From Serendipita indica DSM 11827 (lineage: Eukaryota > Basidiomycota > Agaricomycetes > Sebacinales > Serendipitaceae), in contig CAJVGD010000004.1 of NCBI GenBank assembly GCA_910890315.1, forward strand, positions 41,799-105,798: a stretch of 64,000 nt of DNA, in the 5' to 3' direction. The translations under genes and the position numbers were made by a program. Of the stretch, positions 44,991 through 56,727 are shown piece by piece; position 1 is the first letter of the stretch; the number at the start of each line of letters is the position of its first letter. A model generated the notes under the pieces. That model was not told where the DNA came from. It saw nothing but the letters and a program-made list of their open reading frames with translations, and searched no databases.

Positions 44991-47900
44991 ATGCCCGCCA
45001 CCATTACCCCGCCCCCTTCGCCCAACGCCAATGCAGACTACAATCGAATCCTCGAACCCAAATCATCGTTGAATAGAACCCCCTCAGCCACCAAACTCGT
45101 CGCTCCAGGTGCCGCCGCTCCCTCGTTCGAGCCGCCAACGGCGACCAAAGTCGCCACCTCTGTCGTCAATTATCAGACACGCTGGGAGAGAGAAAAGGCA
45201 AAAGCCCGTGCTGAAGGTGCCGACATCGAATCAGGCGACCCCAAGATGATCGGGCCGTGGGTCATCGGCGAGATGCTTGGACGAGGCGCGTCGGGTACGT
45301 GTTTCATATGGTATCAGCTCTTTTAATGCTCATTTGGACTCTAACACAGGTCGTGTTCGTCTCGCTCGTCATTTCAGCACGGGCAAGATGGCCGCAGTCA
45401 AGATTCTCAACCTTCACCCAAGTCTGTCGTCGCGCTCTTCTACCCTCAAGTCTGCTGGTGAAAAGGCAGAAAAGATGAGGCTCACGGCAGAGCGTGAGAT
45501 TGCCGTGATGAAGGTTCGCTCCTCTATTCATCGCTGGAGCCAATGCTGACAGTCCTTTCAGCTTCTGGATCATCCAAACATCATGAAGATGTACGACGTG
45601 TGGTCGTCACCCAAGGAGCTCTATCTTGTCCTCGAATACGTACAGGGTGGCGAACTCTTTGACTATCTCTGCTCCCGCGGCTCGCGCTTGCCACTACTTG
45701 AAGCAATTGGGATCATTAAGCAGGTTCTCGCTGGTGTCGACTACTGTCACCGCTTCCACATCTGCCATCGCGATCTCAAGCCGGAAAACATTCTCCTCAC
45801 CAGCGGCGACAAGGGCAAGAGTCCGCACAAGCGTGTCAAAATTGCCGATTTTGGCATGTCCGCCCTCGACTCGCTCAATGGACTACTTCGAACCAGCTGT
45901 GGATCGCCTCACTATGCCTCTCCCGAGATTGTCAGAGGGCACACCTACTCTGGCGCCGTGTCGGATATCTGGAGCTGTGGTGTCATTCTCTATGCCCTCT
46001 TGACGAGTCGCCTTCCCTTTGATGATCCCAACGTCAACAATGTGCTGCGCAAAGTCCGCGACGGTCGTTTTACGATCCCGGAATGGGTTGCTCCTCCTGC
46101 ACAAGACTTGCTCATTCGCATGCTCGAGGTTGATCTCACCAAGCGCATCACGGTGCGTATCCTCCATCTGTCCATAGTTGAATGCTGACAGCGCGTAGAT
46201 GAGACAAATTTTCCAGCACCCACTCCTGCAGCTCGACACACCGGGTATCATTTTGCCTCCAGTGCCAAAGATTGAGGACTATGCTCTTCCGGTCGCTCGA
46301 GATGACGTCGACGCCGATCTATTGCGTAGTCTTTGCATTATCTGGAGGGAAAAGGACTTGCAGTCGATGATAGCGAGACTTTGTTCGGATACGTATGTCC
46401 ATTATTCATTACTCTCTTCTCTTCAAGCTCACCCTTTGCCAGGCCCAATTTTGAAAAGGCGTTTTACTTTCTCCTCTGCCGCTACAGAGACCGCTCGTTT
46501 GAAGAGTACAACATGGAGTATCCGTCCTCGTCTCATTCATCGTCTCTTGCGTCGACCCCAGTCGTTACCCGTCCTGGCACGCCCATTCGAGACCTTCGAG
46601 ATCCGATGGAGGAGACAAGTCCCATTCGGCGCCACTATCCTGGCAAAGTCGCGATTTTGTCACCACACCCGACACCGAAAACCAAGTCGGACTCATCCGT
46701 CAATGGATCCGCCAAGAGGTCGGAACCCAGACCAAAACACCAACAATCTCCGTCTCGACCTCGCATATTGTCCGACACCAACGCCATGGCTGGTGCAAAG
46801 ACAAGAACACGAGCCAAGACACTGCGCGAGGAGCAGGCTACGGGTGCTCGTGCGAGAAGTGGAAGTGGTTCAAGTACCAGGAGCAGAGCAGGCTCATCTC
46901 CGAGCCAAAGTAATGCTTCAACTCAGACCAAACGACCAACTCCTCGGCGATCGTCGACTTCTGCGCCAAGAGCCAGAAGTCACGCATCCCCTCCGGGACC
47001 GACCAAAGAGAGGACTGCGATGCACAAACCGTCAATAGACGTACCTCGTCGACTAAATAGCCCGGCTAGAGTTAACTCCTCTCTCGTTCGACAACTTGCA
47101 TCGTTATCAACCCCGGCACCTGCTCGTCTAGCACCGCGAGTGGCATCTAACGCGGTCCCGCGTCCTCTTACCAGTGTCGCAGAGGAGAGGCAATCTCGGA
47201 TGGGTACCGCAAGAGAAAGCAAGTCGTCTTCTATCAAGCGCGCTTTGAACTCGAAAGACGACCAGGACATCACGTTCTCCAAGGCAAATGTGAACGACAA
47301 GCCTCTATCTACACACCATGTAAACCATGTTCCACGCTCTAGAGACGTAATGAAGGAGCGCTTGGATTCGTTATCATTCCAGCAGCCCACCATACCTCGT
47401 CCGACGGCGACTGGGCTGGGCGTATTCCTCGCAGAAAATGCCGAACCCATTCAAACAGCCGGTCTCTCATCTGTCCATGTAAAGGACGGCTCGCGCATTC
47501 CAGAGGACCGTGCTGGAGCTAGCTCTAGTGGAGAGACTTGGGAGGAGGTAGAATGGCCAACTCAGAGTGCTGATCAGGGAGCAGTCAAAAAGCTGAAGCC
47601 GCGCCGCAGACGTGAGTAATCTCTCCATGTGGTAATCGATAACTCATCTAGAACGCCCAGCCCCTCCCCTCGATCTATTGAACCCATATCACCGTGACCG
47701 TCGGACGCCTGCGCCGCAAGCGTCGCCGTCCAATACACCAATCATTGGATCTCCTCTACTACACCCCTTTATGAACTTTAGCGCTTTGTCTTGGGCGACC
47801 GCCTCCCCAGTCCTCGCATCTCCAACACCCGAAAGAGCAGTCCCACTTCAGCGCAACTCGAGTTCGCAGTCTACTCCTCCAGCGACAATCGGTTCCCGTG

Positions 47901-48607
47901 GTATTCTCGCCAGATTCTTTGATTGGAAGAGCCCGGTCAGTTTGGTGAATCCTTTCCACGATACGCCTAACATTCTTTCCCAGGATCTTTCCATCCTATC
48001 AAGTGCGGGGCTGTCTGAAACGAGAAGCGAGGTCACTCGTCTTCTCTCGCTATGCAACGCAACCTTTCTTCAAACGGAGAGTGGGAGTTATAAATGTCGT
48101 ATCGATGAATTTGTTGGTCAGTGTCGTACTGTAAGTCTTTTCCTCGACTGAGCTTTCTCAGATGCCCAAGGGAACCAAATACTCAAGAGCGTGCGCTTCC
48201 GCATAACCATCTCGCCGCTTTCCCAAGGACCCTCGACGAGCGTTATCCCAGGTGGTTTTCTACCGGAGCGCCAGTCTGAACGTCTATTGCAAGCCAGTCC
48301 AGTTTCTAAATCTGGGGCTTCGATTGGATGCATCGTGACATTCGCTCAGGAGAGAGGAGCTTACTCAGTCCTCAAGATGGTTCATCAAGATATGGTCAAG
48401 CGTTGGAGGTCGGTGTCAACGAGTTTGATGTTTCTTCGCTTCTCACACACCCTAGTCTCGATGCATCTCTGGGCAGTACCCTTGTGTCCACGGCTCAGCT
48501 CCCACCAACACCCATCTCCGCAGGACTCGATTCCAGCATCCCAATGCTGCCATATGCGCGTAGCTCGACGTAGCGAGATGAGCCTCACATCTAGTGTGAA
48601 TTATTGA
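44991..48607 (+). CDS. Gin4/Hsl1/Cdr2-type CAMK serine/threonine kinase
   Basis: Seven exons (44991-45294, 45350-45513, 45562-46152, 46199-46392, 46443-47611, 47652-48116 and 48162-48607; about 1110 residues). After a polar head the kinase domain starts MIGPWVIGEMLGRGASGRVR, then AAVKIL (ATP lysine), HICHRDLKPENILL (catalytic loop), IADFGMSAL (DFG), CGSPHYASPEIVRGH (activation loop end) and SDIWSCGVILYALLTSRLPF. MRQIFQHPLLQ closes the domain. A long Ser/Pro/Arg-rich tail follows (residues about 460-960), then FVDAQGNQILKSVRFRITIS and CIVTFAQERGAYSVLKMVH, which resembles the C-terminal KA1-like membrane-binding fold of these kinases. Such kinases (Nim1 group) couple septins and cell size to Wee1. 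The last 50 residues may be in the next frame (ending LPYARSST at 48573). Confidence 0.85.
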
Positions 48608-48869
48608 TGAAATTTCACCGTCGGAAGTCCGTCAATCCAGACCGAGGAACAATTTCAGAGTCACTAAGATTTGTGAGATTCCCAGGCTATTGAGTTGGTG
48701 ATCGCGACATATCAAATAGTACATTTAGGCTCTGCAGTCATGTGGATGGGCACGCTTTCAAACGTTTCAATTGTCACGAAGGGTACAGTCATCAACGCCC
48801 ATCAATCTTGGAGCGTAGTAAACAAATGTATAAGGACTTTTGGATGCCTCGAATCATGTACACGTCAAC

Positions 48870-51800
48870 CTAGTGTCCGACGACTTCGATGATAAACCGA
48901 CCCATCTCCTGATTCTGAGCGCCATCACCAAACCAAAGAACGATTTCCAGCTGTTGACCACGAATTTCCACGTTTGGGACTCCCCAAAACTCCACCAAGC
49001 GTTCGTCAAAGTTTAACCAGGGTGGGAGAGAGTTTCCCGCGGCATGTCGAGCGACAAACTTTCCCAAAGGCGCCTTCTTACGCAGAGATCCAAGTAGTTG
49101 GCTCCTGGGCACTTTACCGGGTGATGAATGGCTGATGCGAACAGGGGCAAGGAAGTGAAAGGGCTCTCTGGCGCCGACAAGGATGCGATCCATGCCACCT
49201 GTATGTCGAATGACTGCGGAATCGCTAGAGGAAGCAGAGGAAGATTCACTGAGATCAAAATAGTTTGAACTGTGAGATGGCAAGGCTGGAAGTGGGATCT
49301 GAGGAGGATGCCTGAAAAAGGAGTCAGCGACAGTGGAGGACGAGATGAAGGACTTACTCATCAGTGTCATCTCCAGAGCTTACTTGCAGCGGTTTATTGG
49401 ACGCCATATTGGGGTTTGATCCCGCTGCATGGTACATGGGGCTGGGGTGATACCCGCTCGTCGAGCTTTCTTCTTCTGACACAAGATGGTCGGTATGTCC
49501 ATACCAGAGCGCACCACGTGGATCGTGAAAGGTGCCGCCATTACATGGAGTTTCGGATTCTTCCCGAGGTGACATACGACTGCAATCCGAAGAAACCTGA
49601 TCGAGCTGCTGATTGGCACGGTTTTGACGGGATTGCGAGCGAAGATGCAGAACCTGATCCACCAGTCTCATGCTTGTTGCTTGTGACATGACGGGTATGC
49701 GAGATTGGGTGGACCGAGTGGTAGGTTCATTCCACGAACTTGGAGGGGTACCAGATAGTCCGCCTACCACCGCCGTTTGACTACGTTCGCGAGTCCCCTC
49801 ATAGGGCATATTGGCAGCGCATCCATGGCCGTAACCGCCGTCGCTCGAGGATCCAGCGTCATAGTGCACCTCGTTGACGAATTTGACGAGCCGCGATTTA
49901 CTGCTAGGTTTCTCCCTTGAAGATTCGTCCGAGGAAGCAAGTTCGGTGAGAGGGGAGGATGGTACTTTAAAATCCTCCAAAGATGACCTGAAAGTCGGCC
50001 TCGGGGATGGAACCAATTTGACACTCGCAGGGTGGGGCGATCGAACGGCAAGAGTGGCAGTGGCGAGTACGACCGAATCAGACGAGACATCGCATGGCAT
50101 ACTGCCTGACTTGAGTGATTCGCTGATGTATACGGCTTTTCGAAGTAGATGCGTTGGTGACCGCTTGACTTGAGCGTCAAGTGGAAGAGGTTCCGTATTT
50201 CGTGGGTGACTAATGTCATCTGCATTAACCTTCGCCGCTAGCTCCTCTTCGATGCCCCCATCTATGGTGCTCTGAGAGGATGTACCGAATTCTTCGCCAT
50301 GGAGGTAACCTGCTGCCTCTGATTCGTTTGAACGTTTTCGAAGCAACGTAGGGATTTCTTCCAGGATTGCAGGTGGCTCGAGTATGAACGTCGGAATGAC
50401 GGATGAATCCAGAGGTGGTTTGGAGGTTGAGGATACTGCTTTCGAAGAAGATTTTGTCGTGCATATCTCCTTTGGATAAACGATCGCCGTGCCAGCCTGG
50501 AAGCCTACGCCACCATCATCGCTCGTTTGGCGCGAGACTCCATCCTGGTTCCGCGAGCCATCTACTCCATATTCCATCTGGACAGAGCTGGATTGCGGTA
50601 TAAGACGGGGCTTGCTAATGGTGGCCTTCAAAGCGTCTCGTGATTCTTGAGAAGGAGGGCAATTCAGTACCCCAGACGAGTTTGAAGAATCGCCGGAAGA
50701 GGCAGGCTTATTGTGGCCAAGAAGGGATCCAAATGATGACGCTTTGAGAATCGGCACAATGCCATTAAAGATCCCAACTCTGGGTGGCGAGCCGGAGATA
50801 GAGGGTGGTTTGCTGTGGACGGGACTAGATAAAGGACTGCGAACATGGGCGAAAAAGGCGTGCTTTGGGACGGTATTACCTGTCGCGGGAGTGGTTCCGC
50901 TCTCGACAGAAAGCATACCCTTCGCACGTCCACCGTTGGATGGTTCCACTGTTACAAGGGTTAGTCATCGCTAATCACAGAATCAGTGCTCACCCTGCCA
51001 ACGCAAGTCACCAACCGATATGCCCGCGCCAGGGACAACCGCGTCATCAACAGGTTGAGAAGAGCCATGGGCTTTGCGAAAGCAGCGCTGCATCTCATTT
51101 TCTCCCTGCTTGTCATTGAGATAATCATTTGGAGTCCGTTGGCTGGTCGCTGATGTAAATTTACTTGTAATCGACGGATGATCGCTTCTGGTCTCCGCCA
51201 GAGTGCCGATGGACGAGAGGTGCATGGTCTGCTTGTCTGTTACTCCACTTTCTATCTCTTCCAGGTTCGCGGGTTTATCTTCTGTAGCTACGGCGTCTCC
51301 TTTGGTCCGGACGTCGAAAGGCAGGCTCTTCGGCACTATGTGTGAAATGCACGGCACCCAGGCAGCACACCTGTTTCGCATACAGATGCAGGTGATGACC
51401 ATAGCTGTGAAGAGTATAGCGAGGATTGTTGCGACCAAAATCGCCGCCAAAATATTCCTTCTCCGGTGGGAGGGTGGTGACTCGGGGGTGATGGGCGATG
51501 GAAACGTTGAAGGGCATGTCACATCGGACGGGCGGCAGTCGGTATGGCCAATAGGGTTGACCTCTAAGCGTAGCGTCGAGTTCGTGTTGAAAATAGACGA
51601 GAATGCGATCACGACTATATCGATTGAGGGTGGTCTGGCATAGTCGTTCCTAGAGACCAGCATCTGGGGATTGATGCTTCGAGATGGAGGCGCGAGGAGT
51701 TGCAGAGTGTCTGCATCTCTCTGATGTCTACCAACTTCCAAGTCTTGGTGAGTAATGAACAGAGTGAGGGATTCTTGCTCGAGATGCAAAGTCACATTCG

Positions 51801-53060
51801 AGGGTTGACCAAGCCAGGCGAAAAGTTTGACCTGATCTTTTGACATTTGCGTCAAGCCAGTCTCGCTGAGGAATGGCTTCAGCGACAATGTCCACTCTCC
51901 ATTGGTGTTGGCAGATTCCTCGCCCGGTGGTGGAAGAGTTGGGGATGACATCTGATTCGGCGTCATAAAAAGCGAAGGGACGGGGATAAGATGAAGCCTC
52001 GTATGTAATGTCGCGTTCTGGGCGTCAACAATGTTCATTGGGATGTCGAATACGCTTCCATTTACGATGGGACCCGTGAGTCTACGCGAGGCAAGGTCGA
52101 ATGCTATGCCATCCGATGATATCTAAACAGGGTAAGCATGCATGCAGGATGTCGATTATGGACGTACAATTTCAATACCCAAGGGGGACGCCGAACCACC
52201 CCGATTAATGGCATTTCTCATTAGGTCGTCGGAAATTTCGACATCGACATGTTCACCAATGGTAACATTGACAGGTACTCCGGCGGTCGCATTCCTCAGA
52301 CCAAGTTCGTCGGCGGCTACGGTTAGCCAGAAAGAGTCGGTAGCACTGGTTGAATAGCCTGCGGCGTCGGTCGCCATGATCAACAGCTCTAGTTCGGAAA
52401 AGTCTACAAACGGTACGACTCCGTTGAACGTGAAAGAAGAAGGGTCGAAGCGTATCCAGTCTGGCAAAGACGTGCCGTTCGCGAGAGATGCTTGATAGGA
52501 AAGGGGCCAAGGCATGAATGTACCCCTTGCAGACCAATAGAGAAGCTCCACCCAGGGGGTATCCGAACACCCGCCTTGCCGTCGCGGGCGGACGTAGTCG
52601 AAAAGTAAGGCGCAAGAGCCGATCCTGGTCCCACGACAAAAGCAGAGGACACTTCTGCTTGATCGGAGAGAATCTGTTGAGCGATTGGGATGGCGAGTCG
52701 TGGCTCAGGCTCGGACAATATGAGCAGCTGAACGGTGTCATTGATGGCTTGGCCAGCGACGGAAGCGGTGACAATAATTGTCGAGCTTGAGGACACAGCA
52801 GTGGATGGCACGTTGCCGGCGAACGAGAGAGTGTCTTGATGCAGCGTGAGCCATGGAGGGAGACCCGTAGCAGAGTACGAGATGAACTGTGGATCCGTGA
52901 CATCATTGTCTTGAAACCCGAATGATGAAGGGTCAAAACTCCACGAGTAGAGGGATGATGGACGCGCGATTCGAGGACGCTGTTCTTGCAAAGGACGAAG
53001 GAGAACGAGCGTTGCGGCATGAACAAGCGTAGGAAAGAGAAGGAAGAAGAGTTTGCACAT
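48870..53060 (-). CDS. Axl2-like cadherin-domain transmembrane protein
   Basis: Minus-strand gene with four main exons (53060-52168 with a frame slip inside, 52132-50994, 50948-49358 and 49311-48870), about 1350 residues. The signal peptide MCKLFFLLFPTLVHA precedes tandem dystroglycan/cadherin-like repeats (ISYSATGLPPWLTLHQDTLS, then GVRIPPGWSFSIG and ASLANGTSLPDWIRFDPSSF). A membrane helix NILAAILVATILAILFTAMV is followed by a Cys-rich juxtamembrane patch. The long cytosolic Ser/Pro-rich tail ends in another cadherin-like stretch NSLPPWLNFDERLVEFWGVP. This order matches fungal Axl2, the bud-site and polarity landmark. Frame is kept through the second repeat only if the CCCC at 52523-52526 (plus strand) had one more base. 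It is convergent with the polarity kinase. Confidence 0.8.
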
Positions 53061-53739
53061 GATTATATGGGTATAGTGAATAAAATACACTCGTCCTTGG
53101 TCCAAACGAGAATTAGCAAAGGGCGCACGACGTCGACGCGGTCGAAAATAAGGTTAAATACTAAACCGAGCGTAGAAAAGAATATAACGCTGGTGAGCGA
53201 GCGTCAAAAGGAAAAGACCAGTCGTGGCAGAAAGCAGAATCGAGGAATCGCTGCCACCGAGATTTTGGCTCGGATATGGAAACAAAGGATCAGATATGCA
53301 GCCACCTCGAACGAGATAAAGTGCCACCATAAGACTACAAATCGCATGTTGTTCCGTTCGTTCGCAAAACAGTTGGTATAGACGGTAAAACCCGCGGTGA
53401 ATATCGACCCAGATGAGACTTCTGTGGGTAAAATGAACGGCCCGTAGAATACTTTGTACGTTCCGCCAGGACCATCAGAGGCCAGCCCAGAGGCGACAAA
53501 TATCTCGGCAGCCCACCCAAATGACAATGCCAAGGTTGCCGAAGCCGTCCCTAGTTGTACATACCATTAATTATTCTGATTTCGCATCAATATCGCGGAG
53601 TTTCCGCATGGCAGGCCCCTCTTCGGCAAATATTGACAAGCCAAACAACGCGCTGAGCGGGCCGTTCTATTAAGTCTGATGGACATATAAGACCTTGGAC
53701 TATCGGAACTATAATCATCAGTCAAATCCACAGGTCAAA
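53061..53739. other. Intergenic: promoters of the Axl2-like and pectate lyase genes
   Basis: TATAAG at 53696-53701 lies about 40 bases before the pectate lyase ATG. A 109-codon minus-strand frame at 53204-53533 has hydrophobic stretches but no start, splice or family support. Confidence 0.4.
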
Positions 53740-55178
53740 ATGATCTCAGTATTCGCACTCGTTACGATACTCGCTCCTTTGCTCGCCCAAGCTGCTGTGG
53801 TGAGTGTTCGAACTATTCAAGATTATCAGTATTGACCATCCATTATAGCCGCTCTATGGTGGGTTCCATCGTTGAAGAGAGTGATTACTCAACGTTCTAG
53901 CAAGGTCAATGCGGCGGGAGTGGGTACACTGGCAAGTATTGTCCTTTTGGGCATTCTAAAGCTAATTTATTCTAGGTGAAAAGACATGTAGAGCGTCATT
54001 TTATCTACTATGTGTATCTGACCAAGCGTAGGTGTGTCTGGTGCGACGTGCGTGTACTCGAGTGAGTAGTCATCGATTGCTCGGGCTATATTAACCATGA
54101 TTAGACGAGTGGTACTCTCAATGTATGCGGGTAAATCTCATTATATCGTCTTCTAAACACACTGCAGGTCTCCCCGGTGCCGCGACCTCGACAAAGACGA
54201 CGTCAACGACAAGGGGAAGTACATCCACGCCCACTACACCAACGACACCCACGGGTATCACTACGAAGCTACCGGCGTCCTCTGGCTACGTGGCATTGCC
54301 GACCGCGTCTGTCATTTCCGGATCGTTTGACGGAGGAATGAAGCGATATGACCGCGCAGGCTCATCTGGAGGATGCCAAGGACAGACAGAGACGGGCGAA
54401 TCGGACGCTGTGTTCATTCTCCAGCCAGGTGCGACCATTTCGAACGTGATCATTGGCGCAAATCAAGCCGAAGGCATCGTGAGTGCGGATTTTTCTCCCT
54501 CATACGCACTGACACATCTTAAAGCACTGCCGAGGTATGCACTTAAAGCGGGATAAAATGATTTGACAATTGTGTCGCAAAGGAACATGTCGACTTGTTA
54601 ATATTTGGTGGCAAGACGTGTGCGAGGACGCAGCAACGTTTAAGCAAACTGGGTCGGGAGACGTCTCCTACGTTATTGGCGGCGGTGCCTTCCACGCAAG
54701 TGACAAGATGTAAGTGAACGCTCTGATTCTTGACATTGACTCAACATGGACAGTTTCCAACACAACGGAGCCGGAACAGTCTCCATTTCAAACTTTTACG
54801 CTTCCGACTTTGGCAAACTATATCGTGCATGCGGAAACTGTGCGCAGTCCTACCGACGTAACGTCATTGTTAACAATGCAAGGCTCGAGAGTGGGTCTAG
54901 TGGCGTTGGGATAAATACAAACTTCGGAGACACGGCCAGACTCACTAATGTCTGCTCAACTGGAAAGCCATCTGTCGCAAGTGAGTCAAGCATTGTTTCT
55001 ATCGTGTAGGTGATTGATCTTTTGAAGATATGTGCTGCAAGTATCAAGGCACGACACCAGGAAATGAGCCAACAAAAATTGGATGGTACGTCGCCAACCT
55101 TATGACGACCACTCCTGACTAGTCTCCAGCGGCGCTGACTCCTCTTCCTGCATCTACTCCAACGTCGGAAGCTGCTAA
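53740..55178 (+). CDS. PL3 pectate lyase with N-terminal CBM1
   Basis: Secreted enzyme cutting pectate by beta-elimination, with a cellulose-binding module. The signal peptide [20 protein letters not shown] leads into a CBM1 read as [17 protein letters not shown] and [17 protein letters not shown], encoded by five tiny exons (10, 27, 12, 30 and 26 bases; 53849-54130). A Thr/Pro-rich linker follows, then the PL3 domain: [78 protein letters not shown] and [17 protein letters not shown], ending [16 protein letters not shown] with many Cys. The intron at 53932 has a GC donor (GCAAGT). Between the CBM1 and the linker (54130/54168) the frame is kept only if one G is added. Confidence 0.85.
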
Positions 55179-56727
55179 GAAAATGAGCCAGAATGTCTCA
55201 CACTCGATGAAATACAGATGTGTTGTGTATACATTCCAGTGATATCGACAAGTATCCTCCAATCCTCACCTCGCTGGCTTTCGCACTCTAGCACAATGAG
55301 TGCCCCTAAACCCGTGCCTTGACCCTCAGAATCCGTCATAATTTTAACAGCGGCGTATGGTATGGCACCTAGACGATGGACGCAAAGGCTCAGCTGCGGG
55401 GTAAAGGAACTGAACAAGGAAAACGCATCTAAACTCCGCTCATTCTCCCCGCGTGACGAGTGTCTTTCCAGAACGACTCTTCCTTCTCCATGATCTCTGC
55501 ATAATGCACGTATTTATAGAAATACTCGAGCTCACGGTGACTCAACAAAACCATCTGCGAGGCCATACGCATTGGCCCTGGGGAGCCTGCACCGGTTTTC
55601 TGTGTCAGCTATGGTCGATTACAACGAGATCGCCGGTTGATCATGAAGTGAATCACTAGCACTCTTGTGAGCCAGGAACTGAGCAGCACGCAATACGATT
55701 ATACCGTTCAGGAGGGGCAGAGCTGCGTATTATTCTTACTCCAGATTGAGAGTTCGAGAAGATGGACCTTATCAAACTCGCTTCTGGAAGATGACGAGGA
55801 AGAGATGGTGTTTCGCACCCAAGCCTCGTGTTCGAGCAACCAAGCACGTACGTCGTGAGTGGATTGCAATTTGCTTGTTTCTTCCTTATGCTATTGGTAG
55901 GGTGTATCTACTCCCCTGACTCGAGCTGTCGGTCCTCTAAACGATCAGACTATGCGCACTAACCATGTTCGACCCGCCGACCACGACGGAGTAATCACAA
56001 TCTTCTCGCCTCATTCGAGTCACAAGGGCACTCTCCGCAATGTAGAACCAGGCAGCGACCCATATGTATCCGATTTCTCAGTACATGTCGGGTACCAGCC
56101 CTCTGGGCATCGGCAGTGCTCAACCCCGAGGTGTATACAGTACCATGACATGATGCTCACCGCGAACGAGATGAATCGGCCATCCTCCTCTTCTGATCTT
56201 CCTCACCTGGCACCTTTTGGCATCGCCAAACTTCCTCTTGATCCTAATACCCTAGCGTCTATCGCAACACCGTTCAAAGACATCGGCGTCGACCCTGTTC
56301 GTATCATTCTATTTTGTTTTCCTACATATCCTTTGTCGTCCAGTCATCTTGTTCTGTTGTACCCTACAGAGTTCATTTTCTTGCTTCCTACTCCTGGACC
56401 GCCCATCAGCCCGTCACCCATCAGCAAGGAAGCGGACCAGTCTGTTGAAATAGGCATGGTAGATTGAGGGGACTAAAGCGAAGGTATAAGCGAGTAGCCC
56501 ACTCTCTCTGGGCTGCTGGGCAGGGCCCAAGGGCGAGAGCCTACTCGCACTGAACTGCTGACAGTGAACACATTGTCGGAGGATGTAATAGAATCTGTTA
56601 AAACCAATCTCTTTGTGCCGTACTCGTGGACTCCTCGGGAGCCGTCAGCAGGGAGCTGCCTAATCAAGGCTGTTTGTATCCCGTCATGCTGCCAGCCCTC
56701 CGAGACGACTGAGATGCAAATAAAGAG
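55179..56727. other. Intergenic; one long open frame without recognisable domain
   Basis: A 171-codon frame at 55952-56467 (MRTNHVRPADHDGVIT... to GMVD) is rich in Pro and Ser and has no domain or splice support. I cannot decide whether it is coding. Nothing else is recognised. Confidence 0.3.

Noticed and set aside
53204-53533. 109-codon minus-strand frame with hydrophobic stretches
   Set aside because: No ATG start in context, no splice partner and no family resemblance.
55952-56467. 171-codon plus-strand frame
   Set aside because: Pro/Ser-rich with no domain; kept only as a remark because coding status cannot be decided.
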